Assembly: GCF_041435055.1 (NCBI RefSeq)
Contig: NZ_CP108002.1
Coordinates: forward strand, 3,472,001-3,536,000
Origin: Streptomyces sp. NBC_00341
Lineage (GTDB): Bacteria; Actinomycetota; Actinomycetes; Streptomycetales; Streptomycetaceae
Length of the DNA: 64,000 nt
Direction of reading: 5' to 3'
Shown here: piece after piece, positions 35,840-44,517 of the stretch
Numbering within the stretch: the first letter of the stretch is position 1
Layout: each line of letters opens with the position of its first letter
The notes under the pieces: generated by a model
Database searches by the model: none
What the model was told of the DNA's origin: nothing
The model's input: only the letters and a program-made list of their open reading frames with translations
Translations under genes and position numbers: made by a program

Positions 35840-37495
35840 ATGCGCAGTGGAGTGAAGATAGGAATAATCGGCGGGGTGTTCACGGTCGTGGTCGGTGGTG
35901 TGGGCTACGGCGCGTACAACATCCTGGACGGGCTCGGGGACAGCGGCGTCGGGGGCGGCACGGACACCGAGACCACCTCGCAGGAGGTGCGGACCGGGCC
36001 GGTCACCGAGCAGGAGATAGCCGACACGTCGAAGAAGTTCCTCGCGGCGTGGGCGAAGGGCGACGCGGCGGTCGCGTCCCACCTCACCAACAACGAGGGC
36101 GATTCCGGACCGGCGTTGACCGGCTACCGCGATACGGCCCATGTCACCAAGGCCGTGATCACGCCCGGCCCGGCGGTCGGCGCGAAGGTCCCGTACACCG
36201 TCGAGGCGACCGTCTCGTACAAGGGGACGACGAAGCCCTGGTCGTACAAGTCCGAACTGACCGTGGTGCGCGGCCAGTCCACCGGCCACGCGCTCGTCGA
36301 CTGGAAGCCCGCCGTCCTCCACCCGGACCTGGCCAAGGGCGAGTCGCTGGAGACGGGCGAGGCGAAGACCGCGCCGATCGAGGCGGTCGACCACAACGGC
36401 CAGGTGCTCACCAAGGAGAAGTACCCCTCGCTCGGCGTCATCCTGGACGAGCTGCGCAAGAAGTACGGCGGGAAGACCGGCGGCACCGCGGGCGTAGAGA
36501 CCTGGATCAACAGCGCGAGCGAGGACGGCGCGAACAAGACGCTGCTGACCCTGGTCAAGGGGAAGCCGGGCAAGCTGGCGACCACGCTGGACGCGAAGAT
36601 CCAGGCAGCGGCCGAGCGGGGCGTGAAGAAGTTCGAGCAGTCGTCCGTGGTGGCCGTAGAGCCGTCGACCGGCGCGATCCGCGCCATCGCCAACAACCGG
36701 GACGACGGCTACGACGCGGCCCGGTGGGCGAAGGTGGCGCCCGGCTCGACGATGAAGATCGTGACGGCCGCGATGATCATCCAGAACGGCCTGGGCAGCG
36801 CGAACGGGCCGGTCAAGTGCCCGTCCAGCGTGAGCTGGAAGGGGGTCACCTTCCACAACCTGGACAACTTCGACATGACGGACGGCCCCACGTTGAAGCG
36901 GGCCTTCGCCAAGTCCTGCAACACGGCGTTCATCAAGCCGGTACTGCCGCTGGGTGACGGCAAGCGTGACACCGCGCTCGGCGTCGAGGCCGCGCAGTAC
37001 TTCGGGATCGGCCGCAACTGGCAGACCGGCATCTCGACGTTCGACGGCAGCGTGCCCGAGTCACAGAACGCGGAGACGGCCGCGTCGTTCATCGGCCAGG
37101 GCAAAATCGAGATGAACCCGCTGAACATGGCCTCCGTCACCGCCACCGCCGTCAGCGGCCGGTTCCGGCAGCCCTACATCGTCCCGCAGAACCTGGACAA
37201 CCGGACCTTCGCCGTCGCGAACCCGCTCCCGGGCGGGGTGTCGGCGCAGCTGAAGGAGATGCTGAACTACACCGCCACCAGCCCGGAGGGCACCGGCACC
37301 AAGGCCATGGCGCGGGTGGGCGGCACCAAGGGCGCCAAGACGGGCTCCGCCGAGGTCGACGGCCACGCCTCGTCCGACAGCTGGTTCACCGGCTTCAGCA
37401 ACGACCTGGCAGCGGCGGCCCTCGTCCAGTCCGGCGGCCACGGCGGGGACGCGGCAGGACCGGTCGTCGCGGAGGTCCTGCTCGCGGGTCCGTGA
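35840..37495 (+). CDS. penicillin-binding protein (MecA-N-like domain plus transpeptidase)
   Basis: This 551-residue protein has an N-terminal membrane anchor (IGIIGGVFTVVVGGVGYGAY), an NTF2-like/MecA-N region at about 55-150, a dimerisation region, and a transpeptidase domain. The active-site motifs are Ser-Thr-Met-Lys at about 303-306 (APGSTMKI), Ser-Cys-Asn at about 359-361 (KSCNTAF), and Lys-Thr-Gly at about 500-502 (GAKTGSAEVDG). It is a class B type PBP that cross-links peptidoglycan outside the membrane. No glycosyltransferase domain is present. Confidence 0.93.
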   Translation: MRSGVKIGIIGGVFTVVVGGVGYGAYNILDGLGDSGVGGGTDTETTSQEVRTGPVTEQEIADTSKKFLAAWAKGDAAVASHLTNNEGDSGPALTGYRDTAHVTKAVITPGPAVGAKVPYTVEATVSYKGTTKPWSYKSELTVVRGQSTGHALVDWKPAVLHPDLAKGESLETGEAKTAPIEAVDHNGQVLTKEKYPSLGVILDELRKKYGGKTGGTAGVETWINSASEDGANKTLLTLVKGKPGKLATTLDAKIQAAAERGVKKFEQSSVVAVEPSTGAIRAIANNRDDGYDAARWAKVAPGSTMKIVTAAMIIQNGLGSANGPVKCPSSVSWKGVTFHNLDNFDMTDGPTLKRAFAKSCNTAFIKPVLPLGDGKRDTALGVEAAQYFGIGRNWQTGISTFDGSVPESQNAETAASFIGQGKIEMNPLNMASVTATAVSGRFRQPYIVPQNLDNRTFAVANPLPGGVSAQLKEMLNYTATSPEGTGTKAMARVGGTKGAKTGSAEVDGHASSDSWFTGFSNDLAAAALVQSGGHGGDAAGPVVAEVLLAGP

Positions 37496-37645
37496 GCGGT
37501 GCGGCGAAGCACCGGTGGCCAAAGAAGTTGACGAACACCATCCGGTTTCCTGATAGTCGTAGCAGTGGATCAGGCTCGCCGAGATCGGTCCGGACCTGGG
37601 GAATGTCCAGCGGAAGTCGTCAGCGGGTACAGGGGGTAAAGCGCC

Positions 37646-38404
37646 ATGGCCGTCGGCTGGACACTGCTGCTCGCGCTGGCCGTCACGGGCGCGGTCGCGG
37701 TCGGCCGGCGACTCCACCGCTACCCGGGAGGCATGGGGTTCGCCTTCGGCGGCGAGCACTCCGCCGCGCGCCACGACCTCGACACCGCGCGGAACGCCCT
37801 GCGCGCTCTGGAGCGGGCGGCGCAGCGGGAGCTGTCCGGCGCGCAGGCCGCCGCCCGGAAGGCCGAGCGCATCCACCGCCGCCGGGTGAGCAGCGCGGAG
37901 GCGGACCTCGCCTACCTGCGCGAGCCGGGCCGCGGCTCGTACCTGACGGAGATCCAGCACCTCTCCCTCTACCAGCACATCCTCGTCGCGGACGTCCCCG
38001 ACGAGTGGCCCGGCGACCTTCCCCTGGACCGGATCGCCATCCGCTGCGACCACACCCCGACGGCCTCGCACATCTACCTGACCGGCCCGGACGGGCGCCA
38101 GTACCTGCTGACCTACCCGGTGTACGAGCTCGGCGAGGAGTACGTCCGCAAGTTCGTCCTCGACGTCCGCAACGCGATCCCCGCCGCCAGGACGTTCCAG
38201 CAGGACCGGCCCCGCCTCATCCGTGAGTCGGAGGCCGAGCTGAGACGGGTCCTGAACGACACCACCGGACGCTCGGAGGCGGGTCTCCGCCTCGACGCGC
38301 TCGCCGCCGGACAGGCCGGCGATCCCCGTATCCCCGGAGCACGCCAGGATCTCGACGCCGCCCGCGCCCGCTGGCACGCGCTCACCGGCCACCGCCCCCG
38401 CTGA
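37646..38404 (+). CDS. hypothetical protein with a helical coiled region
   Basis: This 252-residue protein has a short hydrophobic N-terminal segment (GWTLLLALAVTGAVAVG), a charged alpha-helical region rich in Ala/Arg/Glu at about 40-95, a mixed domain of about 70 residues (LSLYQHILVADVPDEW and following), and a second helical C-terminal part. No named family. It follows the PBP gene after 150 bases and is 18 bases upstream of the EamA transporter, so it probably belongs to the transporter operon. Confidence 0.7.
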   Translation: MAVGWTLLLALAVTGAVAVGRRLHRYPGGMGFAFGGEHSAARHDLDTARNALRALERAAQRELSGAQAAARKAERIHRRRVSSAEADLAYLREPGRGSYLTEIQHLSLYQHILVADVPDEWPGDLPLDRIAIRCDHTPTASHIYLTGPDGRQYLLTYPVYELGEEYVRKFVLDVRNAIPAARTFQQDRPRLIRESEAELRRVLNDTTGRSEAGLRLDALAAGQAGDPRIPGARQDLDAARARWHALTGHRPR

Positions 38405-38422
38405 ACAGAACCAGGTACCACC

Positions 38423-39274
38423 GTGACACCGCTCGTCGCCACAGCCGTCCTGATCGCCGCGTTCACGCACGCCGGCTGGAACGCCATCGCACACGCGATC
38501 AAGGACCAGCTGGTCTCGTTCACCCTGATCTCCGGCGGCGGACTGCTGATCGGCGCGGCCGCCGCCGCCTTCGTCCCGTTCCCGGCCGCGGACGCCTGGC
38601 CGTACCTGGCCCTGTCCGCCGCCCTGCACGTGACGTACATGCTGCTGCTGATGCGCTCGTTCACCCTGGGCGACTTCGGCCAGATGTATCCGATCGCCCG
38701 GGGCACCGCCCCGCTCGTCGTCACCGTCCTGGCCGCCGTCTTCGTGGGCGAACGCCCGGACGGCTGGGCCACGGCGGGCGTCGCGGTGGCCTCCGCGGGG
38801 CTGGTCGGGATGGCCCTGTGGGGCATCCGCGGCTCCGGCAAGCGCCCGCACTGGCCCGCGATCGTCGCCGCGCTGGCGACCGGTCTCGCCATCGCCGGCT
38901 ACACGACGGTCGACGGCGTGGGCGTACGCGCCTCGGGCAGTTCGCTCGGATACATCGCCTGGCTGATGATCCTTGAGGGCGTCGCGATCCCCGTCTACGC
39001 CCTGTACCGCCGCCGCTCCGCACTGACCGCCCAACTCCGCCCGTACGCACTGCGCGGACTGCTCGGCGCCGCCCTCTCGGTCACGGCGTACGGGCTCGTC
39101 CTGTGGGCCCAGACCCGCGCCGCACTGGCCCCGGTCGCCGCCCTGCGCGAATCATCGATCATCGTCGGCGCGGCCATCGGCACGGTGTTCTTCAAGGAAC
39201 GGTTCGGCGCCCCGCGCGTCGCGGCGGCGGGGCTGATGGTGGTGGGCATCGGGCTGATGCTGCATACGAGTTGA
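38423..39274 (+). CDS. EamA/DMT family transporter
   Basis: This 283-residue membrane protein has ten predicted hydrophobic helices in two EamA repeats of five, a typical drug/metabolite transporter layout (for example RSFTLGDFGQMYPIARGTAP in repeat 1 and AALRESSIIVGAAIGTVFFKE in repeat 2). The substrate is unknown; the family exports amino acids, nucleosides or drugs. GTG 38423 has a weak AGGT ribosome site and lies 18 bases after the previous gene. Confidence 0.88.
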   Translation: MTPLVATAVLIAAFTHAGWNAIAHAIKDQLVSFTLISGGGLLIGAAAAAFVPFPAADAWPYLALSAALHVTYMLLLMRSFTLGDFGQMYPIARGTAPLVVTVLAAVFVGERPDGWATAGVAVASAGLVGMALWGIRGSGKRPHWPAIVAALATGLAIAGYTTVDGVGVRASGSSLGYIAWLMILEGVAIPVYALYRRRSALTAQLRPYALRGLLGAALSVTAYGLVLWAQTRAALAPVAALRESSIIVGAAIGTVFFKERFGAPRVAAAGLMVVGIGLMLHTS

Positions 39275-39323
39275 AGGCCAGGCGGGGACGCGAGGTCGGA
39301 GCGGAGGCACTTGAAGGCTCTGA

Positions 39324-40226
39324 TCAGGTGGTGTACTCCAGCTCCGTCATCGCGGCATGTCGGACGGCCCTCGCCACCTCGCTGACGTCGAGCCCGGACA
39401 GGTACTTCACCAGGGCGTCGCGAGTCCCCAGGAGCTGCCTGCCCAGCTCGGCCCCATCGAGTTGTCCTGGGCGGACGACCTGTCGGAATTCGCCCTGCGA
39501 GACAGCACCGGCCACCATCTGCTCGGCAAGCCAGAGGGGCGTGCGCTCCCGCAGGGCGAACGTCAGGTGGACGCTGGTCTCATCGGAGTCCTCGACGCGA
39601 GGGTTGTGGACCCAGCCGCGCGGCAGCAAGAGGGACTGGCCGACCTTGAGGTCGACCTCGTTGTCAGGACCCTCCGCTTCCCACTTCGTAATGTAGTCAT
39701 CCCGCCAGACCCGCCAACTCTCGTTGAATTCACGCATGGGGGCCTCTACCGGGGGTCGCCAGAGCTGCCACCGCTTAACACCTGCGGTCTGCACAATCAC
39801 AGCCATCTGCTGATCCCAGTGGTGGCGCAGACCCTGGTTACCGGGAGGGGTCAGGAAGGCGTGCACGTAGTTCGAGTATCCCGTCTCCTCCTGGACGCGC
39901 CTGGAGACGCGCGCCATATACGGCAATACCCTCTGGAGGTTGCCCAGGCGGATCGTGTGTCCGCTCTCGTGCAGTCGCCGCAGCTTGGCTGCGTCGGTCC
40001 GGCCGTTCGTCATGAACGCGGCCTTGTTCAAGGACGGGTTCGGAGCCCGAACGACCGCGATCTCGTCCGCAGGTGCGCAGCCGGTGAAGAGATAGTCCTT
40101 CAGGAAGTCCGCCGTGATCGTCTCGTCCAGGGCCGTACTGCCTCGCTCGTACACGCGGGGCTCGTCCGGCCAGTTCAGGAGAAGATCGGTCACACCTTCC
40201 TCGGGCAGTAAGAGACTCAGTGACAT
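39324..40226 (-). CDS. JmjC-domain/ribosomal-oxygenase-like 2-oxoglutarate dioxygenase
   Basis: This 300-residue protein matches the cupin/JmjC fold of YcfD/NO66-type oxygenases. The iron-binding triad is visible as HWD (His 136, Asp 138) in GLRHHWDQQ and His 207 in LPRGWVHNP, with a candidate 2-oxoglutarate Lys at 151 (GVKRWQLW) and the family SVHLTF strand after it. Such enzymes hydroxylate Arg or His on proteins, usually ribosomal proteins. Codon 6 is TTA, which in Streptomyces needs the bldA tRNA, so expression is probably development-linked. It ends a minus-strand operon with the two genes upstream. Confidence 0.83.
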   Translation of the reverse strand: MSLSLLLPEEGVTDLLLNWPDEPRVYERGSTALDETITADFLKDYLFTGCAPADEIAVVRAPNPSLNKAAFMTNGRTDAAKLRRLHESGHTIRLGNLQRVLPYMARVSRRVQEETGYSNYVHAFLTPPGNQGLRHHWDQQMAVIVQTAGVKRWQLWRPPVEAPMREFNESWRVWRDDYITKWEAEGPDNEVDLKVGQSLLLPRGWVHNPRVEDSDETSVHLTFALRERTPLWLAEQMVAGAVSQGEFRQVVRPGQLDGAELGRQLLGTRDALVKYLSGLDVSEVARAVRHAAMTELEYTT

Positions 40227-40243
40227 GCCGGTCACCTCTCGTG

Positions 40244-40750
40244 CTACTGGGGCGGCAGGGGGCAGGGAAGCTCGGGGTGGAACCGGTTCGGGCAGCACAC
40301 GACGGAGAAAGCGATCAGGTTCTTCGACGGCATGTAGTACACCCAGCTCACATCAACGCCGCAGGGCAGGACGTCAGTGGCGTATTCCAACTTGCTGTCG
40401 AGACTGTTGTACGCCCGGAGACCGTCGGCGCGCTCGAACGGAAGATTCGCCTCGTACTGCTTGGTCAGCCACGCGATGGCAATACCCATATCGGCCCACG
40501 TGCGGTCGGCGGAGACGTGGTTCCTCTTCGTCAGCCACCAGCCGGTCATGGTGGGCGGCACATTGCCCGTCTGGAACTCGGCGGCAGCTTCGCGGTACCG
40601 ATCGAGCACCTGTTGCTGCTTCTTGTCCTCTGGATTCAGAACCGAAGGCGGCCCATTGGGATGCGGTGGCCGCCGGCCTCCTTCTCGTGCGTACACCGGG
40701 GACGGTCCGGTCCACGGTCCGTACCCATGCCAGTGTCCTGACCAGCTCAT
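40244..40750 (-). CDS. hypothetical protein with a His/Trp/Gly-rich N-terminus
   Basis: This 168-residue protein is not recognised. It starts with an aromatic, Gly/Pro/His-rich stretch (MSWSGHWHGYGPWTGPSP), continues with a helical region (LDRYREAAAEFQ) and a Trp-containing segment (TMTGWWLTKR), and ends in a Cys-containing tail (CCPNRFHPELPCPLPP). No signal peptide or membrane helix. It lies between the JmjC enzyme (17 bases downstream) and the DUF397 gene, so a functional link is likely, perhaps as the substrate or partner of the oxygenase (speculative). Confidence 0.65.
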   Translation of the reverse strand: MSWSGHWHGYGPWTGPSPVYAREGGRRPPHPNGPPSVLNPEDKKQQQVLDRYREAAAEFQTGNVPPTMTGWWLTKRNHVSADRTWADMGIAIAWLTKQYEANLPFERADGLRAYNSLDSKLEYATDVLPCGVDVSWVYYMPSKNLIAFSVVCCPNRFHPELPCPLPPQ

Positions 40751-40826
40751 CTGTACCTTTCCGAGACGTGCCGGGCCGCCCCGCCGGGGCAGGGCGGCCC
40801 GCAATGCCGAGTGGGGAGGAGCCAGA

Positions 40827-41063
40827 CTAGAGCGGCAGCCCCTGCTTCTTGACCCAGCCGAGGGCGAAGTCGTTGAGTTCCGCCTCGGTGAACCTGAGTT
40901 CGAGACCAGCCCCCTCGGGCTTGTTGTCGCGAACGGCGAAGGCAGTGCCCGATCCGGAGATGGCCCCGACCTCGACGCACGACTCGTGTTCGCCGTTGAG
41001 GTTGCCGCCACAGAAGTTCTCGAACGTGGTGCCTTCGGCCGTGAGGCCGTAGAGGTCAATCAT
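40827..41063 (-). CDS. DUF397 domain-containing protein
   Basis: This 78-residue protein matches DUF397: the CVEVGAIS strand, FAVRDNKPEGAGLELRFTEA and a final helix (DFALGWVKKQGL). DUF397 genes in Streptomyces sit next to XRE regulators of the WhiJ/AbaA-like group, where they act as partner or antitoxin-like proteins. AGGAGG at 7-8 bases spacing supports ATG 41063. It is the leading intact gene of the minus-strand operon facing the DUF6879/XRE pair. Confidence 0.8.
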   Translation of the reverse strand: MIDLYGLTAEGTTFENFCGGNLNGEHESCVEVGAISGSGTAFAVRDNKPEGAGLELRFTEAELNDFALGWVKKQGLPL

Positions 41064-41451
41064 GGAAAATCCTCCTGGTGCTGGGCTGAGCGGAGATTCG
41101 TTCTCCGCGCCGTCGTGCACTTGCGACCCGTCCCGGACGGTCTTGCCGGATCCACCGGGAGCGGGGCCCTGCCCGCCTCCACCAGCAGTACGGGGGCTGC
41201 TGGTGGGGGCGGCGTCTGCGAGTCGGGAAAGGGCCATGCCGCCGACACGGATGGCAGCCGGCGTCTCCACGCCGTCGCGGTAACCGACCGGCCGCATCGG
41301 GGCGCACTCGCCCCAGCTCAACAATCCGCAGGTGTGGAGACGCACCGTCGACACTCAGCGAAGGAAGGACGATTCCAACATCGGCCAGCGCCGCCCGAAG
41401 GGACTTCACCGCTCCGAATGGGGTGATGACCCACTGTTCTTCGGTTGCCAT
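41056..41451 (-). CDS. small hypothetical protein, probably frameshifted
   Basis: This frame of 131 codons starts MATEEQWVITPFGAVKSLRA and runs through IVLPSLSVDGASPHLRIVEL, which looks like a genuine small conserved protein, but after about residue 60 it becomes a low-complexity Arg/Pro string typical of a wrong frame. Over that stretch the better codon bias lies in a different minus frame (from GYRDGVETPAAIRVGGMALS), which runs into the DUF397 gene. A frameshift near 41285-41300 is likely. The ATG is preceded by TAGCGT 7 bases upstream, fitting a leaderless start. No other gene is seen between 41452 and 41622. Confidence 0.42.
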   Translation of the reverse strand: MATEEQWVITPFGAVKSLRAALADVGIVLPSLSVDGASPHLRIVELGRVRPDAAGRLPRRRGDAGCHPCRRHGPFPTRRRRPHQQPPYCWWRRAGPRSRWIRQDRPGRVASARRRGERISAQPSTRRIFHD

Positions 41452-41622
41452 GAACCAGACGCTAGAAGCCCACAGTTGGCGCGCCCGTGCTGTTTTCTCG
41501 AAATTGCTCAGCGGGGAAGGTGGATTGCTGCTTTTTTCGCCTGCCCCTTGCCTGACTCCGTAGTACCGGACTGATCTGCTCGGCCATGCTGTTGCATAAC
41601 ACCACCGGAAGGGAGAACGTCC

Positions 41623-42378
41623 ATGGCTCGTCAGCTGCGCTTCACCGGCACGGACAGCAAGGTCGACGGTTGCCCCGCCCTGCACACCGACGAGAACACC
41701 GGCGAGATCATTGTCCAAGGCCCGCCAGTGACCGACCCCGAAGAGCTCGCGCAGCTCCAGCACTTCGGGCCGGACGATGCGGCGGTGGCCGTACCGCGCG
41801 AGCTGCTCGTGAACTGGGGACCGAAGGAGATGGAGCGAGTGCCGGAACTCGTAGACCGGGAAACGTTCCGGCGGCTCTTCGTGACCTTCAAGCACACCGC
41901 GTGGAGGCTGGAGACGCGACGCGGATACGCGTCGGACCGGCAGGACCCCGACTTCCAGGCATTCCTTGCCACCGGGTCCTCGCCGTGCGACCCGAACGAG
42001 CCCTGGTTCATCAACATCAGGGCCCAGACGGACCGCGGCAAGCGCGTCGAGCGCGTCCGGATCGCTGACAACCCGCCCACCACGGGCCAGCTCTTCCTCC
42101 TCGACTACGCCCGGCACAACGCCATGGCCGGCGAGGACATCCGCTATCTCTGGCGCGAGGACGCCGACAGAGCCGCTCTGCCCGCAGAGGACTTCTGGAT
42201 CTTCGACTCACGGATTGTCGCCGTACTGCGCTTCGACGACGAAGACAACATGCTCGACATAGAGCTGATCACCGAACCCGCCGAGGTCATGCGGTACGCG
42301 GTCGTCCGCGACGCCGCCATGCACCACGCCGTCCGGTACGACCAGTTCGCGGTCCAGGTGGCCGCGACGACCGAATAG
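41623..42378 (+). CDS. DUF6879 family protein with an extra N-terminal domain
   Basis: This 251-residue protein appears to be two parts. Residues 1 to about 70 (RFTGTDSKVDGCPALHTDEN, ending near LLVNWGPKEM) resemble a small protein commonly found as a separate gene; from about residue 71 (MERVPELVDRETFRRLFVTF) the DUF6879 domain follows, with RYLWREDA and DFWIFDSRIVAVLRFDDED as its core. It is 13 bases before an XRE-DUF5753 regulator, the usual partner of DUF6879. The ribosome site GGAAGGGAGA precedes ATG 41623. Role unknown; part of a regulator cassette. Confidence 0.75.
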   Translation: MARQLRFTGTDSKVDGCPALHTDENTGEIIVQGPPVTDPEELAQLQHFGPDDAAVAVPRELLVNWGPKEMERVPELVDRETFRRLFVTFKHTAWRLETRRGYASDRQDPDFQAFLATGSSPCDPNEPWFINIRAQTDRGKRVERVRIADNPPTTGQLFLLDYARHNAMAGEDIRYLWREDADRAALPAEDFWIFDSRIVAVLRFDDEDNMLDIELITEPAEVMRYAVVRDAAMHHAVRYDQFAVQVAATTE

Positions 42379-42391
42379 CGACGCGTGACCG

Positions 42392-43252
42392 GTGAGCACT
42401 GACTACCAACAAGCACGAGCCTCGCTGGGAGTGCGGCTGCGGGGACTCCGCTTGTCGTGCCCCAGCGGCCGACTCACCGGTCAGCAGCTCGCTCAGCGGC
42501 TCGGCTGGGCCGGCTCCAAGGTCAGCAAGCTGGAGAACGGCAAGCAGACAGCCACCCCCGAGGACCTTCGAGCGTGGGCCAACGCGACCGAGCAACCGGG
42601 CGCGTACGCCGAGCTGGCCGCCCGGCTGGCTGGGTTCGAGTCCCACATCAGGTCATGGCGAAGAGCCTTGGCCAACGGCTTCAAGCCCTTGCACGAAGGC
42701 CTCAGTGCGGAGATCGACCGCACCTCGGACATATGGGTCTGGGAAGAGTCGGTTGTCGCCGGGCTGCTGCAGACCCCGGAGTACACGCGCCATGTCATCC
42801 AGCGGTACTCGAACTTGCTGGGGGGAACCGCCGACATCGAGGACGCCGTGCGCTCACGGGTTCAGCGGCAGGAGTGGTTGTACCGGCCTGGTCACACCAT
42901 GCACGTGCTGCTGTGGGAGGCCGCGTTGCGATCGCTGATCTGCCCTCCTTCGGTGCTGGCCACGCAGCTCGACCGCCTCACCGGCATGATCGGCATGGAC
43001 ACAGTCGAGCTGGGCGTCATTCCGTTCACGGCGCCCGTGAAGATCGTGCCTGCCAACGGTTTCTGGCTCCTCGATGACCGCGTGGTCGTCACGGAGGACT
43101 GGCACGCCGAAGTGTGGTTGGACGACTCCGAAAACGTCACCCTGTACACGAAGGTCTGGAAGACCCTTCGCGAGTCGGCTGTTTACGGGTCAGACGCGCA
43201 CAACGTCATCAGCACGGCCCGACGGGCGCTGAAATCCCATTGTGGCGCATGA
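42392..43252 (+). CDS. XRE family regulator with DUF5753 (Scr1/WhiJ-like)
   Basis: This 286-residue protein has an N-terminal lambda-repressor-type HTH (GLRLSCPSGRLTGQQLAQRL then GSKVSKLENGKQTATPEDL, about 18-62) and a C-terminal DUF5753 domain (WVWEESVVAGLLQTPEYTRH, then FWLLDDRVVVTEDW and a final helix). WhiJ-like proteins of this type repress differentiation genes and pair with DUF397 or DUF6879 partners. GTG 42392 starts 13 bases after DUF6879. It probably controls the divergent DUF397 operon. Confidence 0.9.
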   Translation: MSTDYQQARASLGVRLRGLRLSCPSGRLTGQQLAQRLGWAGSKVSKLENGKQTATPEDLRAWANATEQPGAYAELAARLAGFESHIRSWRRALANGFKPLHEGLSAEIDRTSDIWVWEESVVAGLLQTPEYTRHVIQRYSNLLGGTADIEDAVRSRVQRQEWLYRPGHTMHVLLWEAALRSLICPPSVLATQLDRLTGMIGMDTVELGVIPFTAPVKIVPANGFWLLDDRVVVTEDWHAEVWLDDSENVTLYTKVWKTLRESAVYGSDAHNVISTARRALKSHCGA

Positions 43253-43305
43253 GGCTCACCGAGCCGAGGAACGGGTCGGCCTCACACGGACCGTTGGGCT
43301 TCTGT

Positions 43306-43965
43306 CTACGGGGCCGTGCCGAGCCGCCGCGTCAGGTCCATCACCATCACCGAGCCCCACTCCTGCCGTTCGGCCTCCGTGAAGCCCAGCCGGAGGTAGA
43401 ACGCGTGCGCCCCGGGATTTCCGGCGCCGACGCCGAGGTGCAGTCCGGGCACCCCGCGCTCGCGCAGGGCTGTCAGCAGGGCGTCCATCAGGCGGCGGCC
43501 GAGGCCGGCGCCCTGGCCGCGCGGGAGGATGTCGATGTGGAGGTGGGCCGGGTAGCGCTCGTACAGGGCCTTCGGCTCCGGCGGTCCGGGGCGGTGGATG
43601 TGCTCCACGCACTGCCGGTCCTTCGTCCCGTCGCCCGGGTCGGGCGTCGACAAGGGCGTCGACAAGGGCGGGAGCGGGAGCGGGTAGCGCAGTCGGAGTT
43701 CGGGCCACCAGTGCTCCTCCAGCCAGCCGTCGAAGGCGTGGCTGTCGGCGGTCGCGACGACGTAGCCGAGCACCCCGCTCGCGTCGGCGGCGACGAAGGT
43801 GAGGCCGGGGTCGGCGGCCGGGTAGGGGCCCGCGTAGATGTGCGGGAGCAGATCGGGGTCGCCGTAGAGCCCGGTCGCGTCCCGGCCGGAGTCACCGGTG
43901 CGCAGGCACACCCGGTACATCCCGGGCAGGTCGAAGGGCTGGAAGGGGCGTATGTCGATGCTCAT
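43306..43965 (-). CDS. GNAT-family N-acetyltransferase
   Basis: This 219-residue protein has a GNAT fold: IDIRPFQPFDLPGMYRVCLR at the N-terminus, motif A LPRGQGAGLGRRLMDALLTA with the RGQGAGLG acetyl-CoA loop, and motif B GNPGAHAFYLRLGFTE. Between them lies a proline-rich insert of about 50 residues (LPLPPLSTPLSTPDPGDG) with an imperfect duplicated DNA element (GTCGACAAGGGC twice at about 43647-43670). The substrate is not predictable; longer GNATs of this form resemble O-GlcNAcase-like acetyltransferase domains. ATG 43965 starts at the beginning of homology. Confidence 0.83.
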   Translation of the reverse strand: MSIDIRPFQPFDLPGMYRVCLRTGDSGRDATGLYGDPDLLPHIYAGPYPAADPGLTFVAADASGVLGYVVATADSHAFDGWLEEHWWPELRLRYPLPLPPLSTPLSTPDPGDGTKDRQCVEHIHRPGPPEPKALYERYPAHLHIDILPRGQGAGLGRRLMDALLTALRERGVPGLHLGVGAGNPGAHAFYLRLGFTEAERQEWGSVMVMDLTRRLGTAP

Positions 43966-44363
43966 CGCGCCGCTGCCCTCGCCGCCATCGCCATCGTGAG
44001 CCGCGCCGAGTGCGCGAACCACGCCGTGCGCGGGGGCCATCCCCCGGTCCGGCGTCCGATGTTGCCGCTCTCCCCGTGGGGCTCCGGGCGGAGTCCTCGC
44101 CGCAGTCCCGGTTCGCACTCTCGCAGTTCGGCCGTCATCCCGGCAGCGTACGCAACCGGCGGATGTTGATGCTCTTCCGGCCCAGCCGCCCGCGCTGGCT
44201 CTCGGCAGTTGACGGAGCGGTCCCCCGGGTCCGTGAAGTGCGTCGCCCGCCCTCGCGCACCGCCTGACGTACACGGTCCCCGAGTCCACCTCTCATATAC
44301 GCGGCGTCCAGCGAATGGCCACGCGGATCGGGCGATCCACGAACCGGCCCAGGCCACAGCATA

Positions 44364-44480
44364 TTACCGGCGGTAACCCGCCGCGCTCCGCCAACTCCGC
44401 CCGACGCGTCGGTCGTTCACGAACTATTGACACGCTCTTGTCAGGAGCGGAACACTCCGGAATGGGAGAGCGCTCTCCCA
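44364..44480 (+). promoter_or_regulatory. promoter and LacI-type operator of the DUF1996 gene
   Basis: The 552-base gap 43966-44517 carries no gene. Its last part holds a 13-base palindrome TTACCGGCGGTAA (44364-44376), a -35-like TTGACA (44427-44432) with AACACT 18 bases later (44451-44456), and an 18-base perfect palindrome TGGGAGAGCGCTCTCCCA (44463-44480). The palindrome resembles LacI-family sites such as that of CebR and lies just downstream of the promoter, as a repressor site should. A matching core occurs at 45701-45724. Confidence 0.7.
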
Positions 44481-44517
44481 CCTTCATGCACCCCCACCCA
44501 CGCAGCAGGAGGTCTCC

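Noticed and set aside
43966..44289. N-terminal extension of the GNAT protein to 44289
   Set aside because: The additional 108 residues are Arg/Gly/Ala-rich and precede the GNAT homology; the gap is better read as regulatory DNA.
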